A DNA stretch of 64,000 nucleotides. It comes from Deinandra increscens subsp. villosa (lineage: Eukaryota > Streptophyta > Magnoliopsida > Asterales > Asteraceae). The stretch lies in assembly GCA_039602395.1 (NCBI GenBank), contig JBCNJP010000007.1:123724957-123788956 (forward strand), written 5' to 3'. Position numbers and translations under genes: made by a program. Shown here piece after piece: positions 57,702 through 64,000 of this stretch. Within the stretch, counting starts at the first letter, position 1, and every line of letters begins with the position of its first letter. The notes beneath the pieces were generated by a model. The model did not search any database. It saw nothing but the letters and a program-made list of their open reading frames with translations, and was not told where the DNA came from.

Positions 57702-58299
57702 TTGTGTTCACTTCCATAATTTCCCTAAAGTTGTAAACAAAGTCATATCATAATTGTATGATTAAGGAGTGAGTTATATATTGATTCAGTTAAGTTAAAT
57801 GAAAAGGGGCTACTTACTCTTAATTTACTAAAGCCTATATTGTGGAACTAATATTGATTTAACAAACACAGTATGAAAAAAACTCGATATCCTGATTGGT
57901 AAAAGCTAAAACCGAATCTTAAGACATTGGAGAAACCAAACATCCACAGTCGATTAATTTAAATTAAATTAAAATAAACATTAGATTCTGGGAAACACAA
58001 CCATTCTTCTTCTTCGTCTTCCACTTTCTAAGCTGAAATGACACAGAAAATAAGATGGTTTTTATTATTTATATTTCTTCTATAGTTTAATTATTTAATA
58101 CACAATGTCACATTGCAGCATTGGTAGTTGTATAGATTTCCATATATTATGAAGCATCACATGTGATATGTTTTTGAATGCATAATCTATAATCTAGATG
58201 GGCTGGTTCTAATATTCCCCTAGAAGGCCGGCCCAACAATAATTATTTTATTTAGCCCAAACACCTGCAATACAAATATTTATATATTACTAGGTTTCG
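57702..58299. other. Intergenic, no gene seen
   Basis: This AT-rich sequence has no recognisable content. aaattaaattaaaa words near 57960 are low complexity. Confidence 0.4.
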
Positions 58300-58640
58300 A
58301 GAACCCGAACGTTGCCGCGGGACCGCTAAAGAAAGATATGTCTCAAAGTCCTTCAGAAGTTAAAAAAAACCAGAACACCGAAAACTATAAAAAACACACA
58401 TACAAAAAAAATAGAATAGTGATTTCACTGTAACGGCACTATTAAAAAAAAACTAAATAGTTGTTTTACTATTTGGGTACTGTCTCAATGTCCTAGAGGG
58501 GTAAAAAAAACTGGAACAACAAAAACTATACAAAAAAATTAATAGTGATTTCATTGTTTTGTCACTATTAAAAAAAATGTGAATAGTTATTTTACTATTT
58601 GGGTACTATTCATCAAACATTATTTTGTATGTAGGGTTAT
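58300..58640. repeat. GC-hairpin element, one-armed copy, with internal repeats
   Basis: The start has GAGAACCCGAACGTTGCCGCGGG, related in position and sequence to the hairpin ends at 53735 and 60020. A unit around gtgatttcactgt...ctattaaaaaaaa...tattttactatttgggtact occurs twice (about 58415-58485 and 58545-58610). No matching right end was found. Confidence 0.5.
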
Positions 58641-60019
58641 AATTAGTTACAACCCATTTGAAATATAAATATGTTAAGTAAAAAGTTGTTAGAAGCTTGT
58701 AAATGTCCTGATATTAATACGAACCGGGTTCCATCTAAAAGAAACTAGGTATAATCGAGTGGTGACACGTATACATGAGTGTGTTTAATGTGATGAGTAT
58801 TGGATTCATTATGTACAAGAGTTTATATCACTAATATATATAGCTACCGTGTAAAATGAGACAAAAACACCATATATGTTATAACCATGTAGTTATGTCA
58901 CATTATGCGTTATACCTTTTATAAATCTTCTAAAAAACACAAAATATTATTTTGGGTAAAGAAAACACAACAATATTATATTTATATTAAAGATAATTTT
59001 TTTTTTGTTGATTTTATGGTATACATTAACAAATAACAATAAAGCATGAAAAGGATTTGAGTTCAAAATTTCGATAGAGTTGATATATAATGAAAAACTT
59101 TAGCACAAATGGCAATTTTCTACTTTTACCTCTCCCAAAAGTTACCAACTTTTAATTAATTATGAAATTGTCATAGTGTTAGTCTTAATAATTAAATTGG
59201 TTTGATCAACGGTTCAGATAATCAATCATACTTTTATCCCTCTCCCATTAAATCCCATGAGCACTATGCCATTATGATAATTGCTTATATGAATCTTCAT
59301 TTTTCCACATAAAAATTCATTTCTTTACTGTTCCATATTAAACATGTCCTATTTGTTATATTACTTATTGGTAAAATTTATTTATGGTGCTTTCCTTTTT
59401 TAGAAAAATGTTATCACTTATTAAAAGTTTTGGTTTTTAAGATTTTAAATCTATGCTTTTAACTGCAAAGGTGTTTTTACTAAAGTTCAAAAATAAAGTT
59501 TGCAATAGTAAATAATAAATAATAAAATATTGAACTGATAGGACTATGGACTTTCGAGTTCGGTCTAATGAAGAATTAGGTTTGGGCTTCACTGATTCAG
59601 GCTTTTTCTTGGACCAAGGCCTCCAAGGACTGACCAGGCCCACATGAGCTAAGTGATACTGGGATTTTATTTATGATAAGTGTAATTTTTTTTTCTCAGT
59701 TATGAACCAAAAGTGAAACTCTCAACAGTTTCTCTAGATGTGTATATCTTGGGATTTCATTTATGATATTTGTAACCGTAAACGTTGCTTCTATCATGGA
59801 CTCAATCTAACGACTCAAGCTCATTCTCGTCGGTCCATTAGTAATTTGCTCGGTTGCTCCCTTACGTCGTATTTAAAGGGGCTCAATCGTCACTTTGACT
59901 TCTCACTACCCGGCTCAAGCTCAACCCCGTCAAGGTGGATTCACGGGAATGCGACAAAACTGATTACGAAGAACACATGGTCTAGATAAGAGAAATACTA
60001 ATACATTCAACAAGTTGGG
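58641..60019. other. Intergenic, no gene seen
   Basis: Two moderately GC-rich stretches (59540-59650, 59800-59980) contain short open frames without recognised similarity. The words gggattt(t/c)atttatgata occur at 59661 and 59750, a small local repeat. Confidence 0.35.
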
Positions 60020-60894
60020 ACCCGCCCGCGCTTTGCGGCGGGTCAACCCTTGTTCTCAAGGTAGAAAATCACAAAAGATAATAAAAATGAACTATAAAAC
60101 TTTAGGGGTAAAAAACACAAATATATAAAAGTTTCATGGCCAAAGTAGAAAATGACAAAACTTTAAAAAAAAAAACAAAGTTTAAAAGTTAAAGGGTAGA
60201 AAACGTAAAAGTGTAACGTAAAATTATAAAAGTTCCATGGCCAAAGTAGAAGACGATAAAACTTAAAAAAAAATTAAAAAATATGTTGAAAACTTAAAGG
60301 GTATAAACGTATAATTATAAAAGTTCTGTGACCAAAGTAGAATACGACAAAACTTAAAATAAAAAAAAACAACAAAAAAAAAACAAAGCTCAAAAGTTAT
60401 ATGGTAGAAAATCTAAAAGTGTGAAATCTATATGGCCAAAGCAAAGTATGAAACTCTAAAACCTTACTATACCACTTAAAACAAAAGAAAAAAGAAGTTT
60501 AAAAGTAAAGGGTTGAAATATAAAAGTATTAAACATTTGTGACAAAAGTTTAAAACTCCAAAAAGTTACTATTTCTTTACAGTAAAATTATAAAAGTTCT
60601 GTGGCCAAAGTAGAAGACGACAAAATTTAAAACAAAAAAATATATATATATATGTTGAAAACTTAAAGGGTATAAATGTATAATTATAAAAGTTCTGTAA
60701 CCAAAGTAGAATACGACAAAACTTAAAAAAAAAACAAAAAAGAAAAAAAAGAAAGCTCAATAGTTATATGGTAGAAAATGTAAAAGTGTGAAATCTATAT
60801 GGCCAAAGCAAAGTATGAAACTCTAAAACCTTACTATACCACTTAAAACAAAAGAAAAAAGAAGTTTGAAAGTTAAAGGGTTAAAAATATAGAA
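60020..60894. repeat. GC-hairpin element, one-armed copy, A-rich units
   Basis: ACCCGCC and GGCGGGT (60020-60043) form the hairpin. From there the plus strand repeats units of the kind aaaagttctgtggccaaagtagaagacgacaaaac, with 130 to 300 bp periodicity. For example, a block near 60300-60500 recurs near 60670-60870 with few changes. The word set equals the left arm of the fold-back element at 53718-55370, but there is no complementary right arm; the next element (60895) begins where it ends. Confidence 0.7.
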
Positions 60895-61626
60895 GGTTAT
60901 TGGATTTTAATAATATGAATTAAGCTCTATTGGCGGATAATAATACGAATTCAGGAATTTCCTTACAATAATACGAATTCGTCACTTAGGTGTCAAAAAT
61001 GATACACCGTTAGTTTTTCACTAACGGTGTTAAGTTTTGCTGACGTGGACTGATGACGTGGCACGTTTAACTATGTTTTTAAAATGAGGGACTATTTCTG
61101 TAATACCTTCAAAAATGTGGGGTTAATATAAAAAAAGAATAAAAAACCTAAAAATCTAATCATCGTCTTCCTCATCCTTGCCACCAATCTAGAGTCCTCT
61201 GGCCACCACCGACAAACAGGTTATGGTGGTGGCCAGAGGACGAGTTTGTCGGAGCCGGAGAATGGGGCGGTGGTGGCGGATTCCGGTGGTCACCGACAAA
61301 CAGGTTATGGTGGTGCCGGCGAACATGTTATGGTGGTGGCAAGGATGAGGAAGACGATGATTAGATTTTTAGGTTTTTTTTTCTTTTTTTTATATTAACC
61401 CCATATTTTTGAAGGTATTACAGAAATAGTCCCTCATTTTAAAAACCTAGTTAAACATGCCACGTCATCAGTCCACGTCAGCAAAACTTAACACCGTTAG
61501 TGAAAAACTAACGGTGTATCATTTTTGACACCTAAGTGACGAATTCGTATTATTGTAGAGAAATTCCTGAATTCGTATTATTATCCGCCAATAGAGCTTA
61601 ATTCATATTATTAAAATCCAATAACC
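60895..61626. mobile_element. Fold-back element with 290-bp inverted arms
   Basis: The left arm (60895-61185) and the right arm (61335-61626) are near-perfect reverse complements beginning GGTTATTGGATTTTAATAAT. The 150-bp centre is GC-rich and repeats CCGACAAACAGGTTATGGTG, with inverted cctctggccacc words. Transcription would give a long double-stranded RNA. No coding region is present. Long inverted arms suggest a MULE-type or fold-back MITE; no convincing 9-11 bp target duplication was seen, only similar A/T-rich flanks. Confidence 0.88.
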
Positions 61627-61639
61627 CTTTAAAAAATTG

Positions 61640-62205
61640 GTTAAACATGCCACGTGGCATGACACGTCATCAGTCCAGTCAGCACATGCGTGTAATCCTC
61701 TAATATATACATGTGTAGATGTACACACGTGTACATCATGTGTAGATGTAGTGTACATCATGTGTGGATGTACACATGTGTATATTAAAGACTTAATGTG
61801 TGTATTAGAGACTTACACACATGAATACATATACATATTAGACACTTATTATGTACTTTAGAGACTTAAATTTCTAATGTATATATGTGTATATTTACAC
61901 ATGTGTCATGTGTGTAAACCTCTAGCATAGACATGTGTACATGTACGCATGTAAATTATATGTGAAAAAATATATATTTTTTTTGTTTTTTATTTTTTAC
62001 TATTATTTCTTTAATATATTTTTTTGTTTTTTACTTTTTACATATTTTTATTTTTTTCGTTCTTTTTTTTTTGAATTTTTTTCTTTTTTGATTTTTTTTT
62101 GTTTTTTTAGTAATTTTGTTTTTTGATTTTTTTTTGTTTTTTTAGTGTTTTTGTTTTTTATTTTATTTTTTCCTTTTTTAGTTTTTTAGTTTTTTTTTCG
62201 TGACT
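61640..62205. repeat. Low-complexity TG/CA-rich and T-rich tracts
   Basis: 61675-61965 is made of words such as gtgtagatgtac and catgtgtgtacat, alternating purine and pyrimidine. 61975-62205 is an almost pure T/G tract on the plus strand. Open frames here are chance. Confidence 0.8.
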
Positions 62206-62208
62206 CCA

Positions 62209-62753
62209 AGAAAGGGCTTTTGCCCATGGTACACGAAAGCGTGCTTAATAAGCAACAATGTCCCGAGACGGATAATCAAATAGAGGACATGAGAAAGGTT
62301 TCATAGGCATCTACTATCGGTTCCATGATGCATGTCATGTTGTGTATTAGATCGGACGTGTCATACACCCTAAGTATGACAAGCAATTATCAACGGAATC
62401 ATGATGAGAGTCATTGCATTGTTGTGAATAATATTCTGAAGTACTTAAGAAGAACTAAATATATGCTTATGATATACGGAGGACTAAAGGTAGAGCTAAG
62501 TGTAAGGTGTTACACTGATGCAAGTTTCCAAACGGATCGAGATGACTCTCGGTCTCAGACAGGATATATATTTACCTTAAGTGGTGGAGCCATAACTTGA
62601 AAGAGTACCAAGCAGGGCATAGTGACGAGATCGTTATAAACAAGATTCGTACAAATCAAAATTTAGCGGACCCGTTCACTAAGCCTATGCCTCAAGTTAG
62701 ACGTGAGGAGCATGCTGATAAAATAGGACTTGGATTTGCTAGACAGTGGATTT
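62209..62753 (+). pseudogene. Ty1/copia pol 3' end (RT tail and RNase H remnant)
   Basis: The plus strand reads KKGLLPMVHESVLNKQQCP, then IGSMMHVMLCIRSDVSYTLS, NILKYLRRTKYMLMIYGG and YTDASFQTDRDDSRSQTGY. These are the end of the reverse transcriptase and the beginning of RNase H in plant copia polyproteins. Stops interrupt it (one before ASTIGS, one after SGGAIT). The central RNase H motifs are deleted, and the frame resumes with NLADPFTKPMPQ and EHADKIGL, the usual C-terminus. Upstream pol domains are absent. Confidence 0.85.
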
Positions 62754-64000
62754 GATTTTTAAATTAGTAATTTATGCATTCGAACTATTGACATATATTC
62801 TTAGTTTATTTTAATTTAATGGTTAAATGTTTAATAACCTATTATTTCTGTTTTTGATTATTAGTACCTTAAGAATCCTTGAATAACGGGTGTTCTAAAC
62901 ATCATTTTTTGTAAGTTCTTGAGCTCGTTTGAATTTTATTTGTTTATAGGTTATCGAACATGCGGATGATTTCACAAACACACACCAAACAAGATATATT
63001 TTATCAACAAGATAATACCCGTGTTTGTATTCCATACCATTGACTTCAAGTGAAGATTCAGGTGCAACTCTTTTTATGACGTCGTTCAACAACGTTGATT
63101 AGTCAAGAATGTTGATTTTGTTATTTAAGCTGACAACTCGAAAGGACGCATGTCAAAACAATAAATCATTTGGCACTACCGTTCCAACGTTATGGTGGGG
63201 GTGTTGATATCATGACATATATTGCACTCACCAAACTACAAGGCAAAATGACCACTCTCAATGCATCCAATTAATGTTACCAAGCATACCAGAAAAGTCA
63301 TTTCCATCTTCACGTGCCTTATATAGATGTTGAATGTTACTTCAGATCCGCCTACGTAAATATCCACCTACGTAAATATTATTTTATACATATTAACGAC
63401 ACAATTAGAATAACTATCTCGTTTTCAAACAGCTACTTGTAGCCATAAATTGTAGCCGCAACTGAATTCGTGAGGCTGGCAACGGTGTAACCGCCAAACC
63501 GCGGGCTAGCCGCAACCAACCTCCTCTACCATAAGTTAGTTTTTAGAGAGTCAGGACATGTAAACAAGTGCTAATTATATTGTATTATATTTTTATCAAA
63601 CGGCAAGCCATCAGAGCTATCATACTCCTATTCCATAACTACACCTTATATTTATATTGGTTAAGGTTAGAAACAGAGACATCTTTTAAGTAGTGCTTAA
63701 AAAACAAATCCTCTTCCTTTGGACTCAAGTCCAATATATTACCCATATGAATTTCTAAACTTTAATGAATAATGTTTTTACTAATGATTTTAGTGTTTAA
63801 GGTTTTTTTTTTCTTTTTGTCTTTTGGGGGATTTTTTCATAGTTATTTTAATTATTACTGAGGTTCTTAGTTCAAAAATATTTAACAAGTTTACTTTTAA
63901 TTTTAACATTGAACTCATACGTTTAATGTTAGCTTTTGATTTTAACATTAAGCTTATACGTTCAATATTTTTTAATTCTCTTTAGGTCACTTTAATTGTT
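62754..64000. other. Copia 3' flank, possible LTR, and intergenic DNA
   Basis: A purine tract GGTGGGGGTG at 63194-63203 is followed by TGTTGATATCATGACATA, which could be the polypurine tract and start of a 3' LTR. A TATA-like CTTATATAGA lies at about 63319. The LTR end was not found and there is no second LTR in the window. No gene is seen to the window end. Confidence 0.35.

Noticed and set aside
62895..63092. A 65-codon minus-strand frame next to the copia remnant
   Set aside because: It has no similarity to retroelement proteins and lies in the probable untranslated 3' region.
1..64000. tRNA or rRNA genes and CRISPR arrays
   Set aside because: The only tRNA-like segments are SINE heads without a full cloverleaf; no rRNA or regularly spaced repeat-spacer array was seen.

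Overview
This is nuclear DNA from a flowering plant. The genes have plant-type introns, and the products (SMG1 kinase, an E-class PPR protein, an extra-large G protein, TOM6, DUF4228, DUF547 and DUF1475 proteins) are plant ones. Gene density is low and the intergenic DNA is AT-rich and full of small transposons. SMG1 is missing from Arabidopsis, and the look of the SINE, hAT-MITE and Helitron-like repeats suggests a eudicot, perhaps an Asteraceae species. The family assignment is an inference from repeat style, not a search result.

Layout. 1-1404 is the 3' end of SMG1. About 1.5 kb of its tail and downstream DNA is duplicated at about 6.93-8.45 kb. Between the copies lies an intronless PPR gene (4456-6726). 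An unrelated PPR fragment abuts its 3' end tail to tail, and the PPR gene seems to have lost the end of its E region there. 9.2-12.0 kb holds a non-autonomous hAT element, a tandem duplication and a decayed hAT transposon. A small frameshifted ORF (14.2 kb) precedes an eight-exon XLG1-like gene on the minus strand (14828-18502). 19.6-24.0 kb holds a hairpin MITE, a TRIM-like LTR element with both LTRs, a SINE and another MITE. Two DUF1475 membrane-protein genes with matching exon sizes lie in tandem on the minus strand (24069-26616). TOM6 (28371-28535) and a DUF4228/PADRE gene (31765-32112) follow. A ten-exon MIP1-zipper/DUF547 gene occupies 36590-40678 on the minus strand.

From 41 kb to the end no intact host gene was recognised. 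This part holds Helitron-like elements (the largest about 4.3 kb, sitting in a TA microsatellite), a LINE tail, several hAT MITEs, SINEs, two large fold-back structures (53.7-55.4 and 60.9-61.6 kb), and a broken Ty1/copia pol end.

The genes are unrelated housekeeping, signalling and organelle genes and do not form a pathway. The most unusual content is structural: the SMG1/PPR rearrangement, two GC-AG introns, an apparent one-base frameshift in XLG1, and a family of GC-hairpin elements with A-rich arms. All exon boundaries were read by eye from splice consensus and reading frame and have no transcript support.
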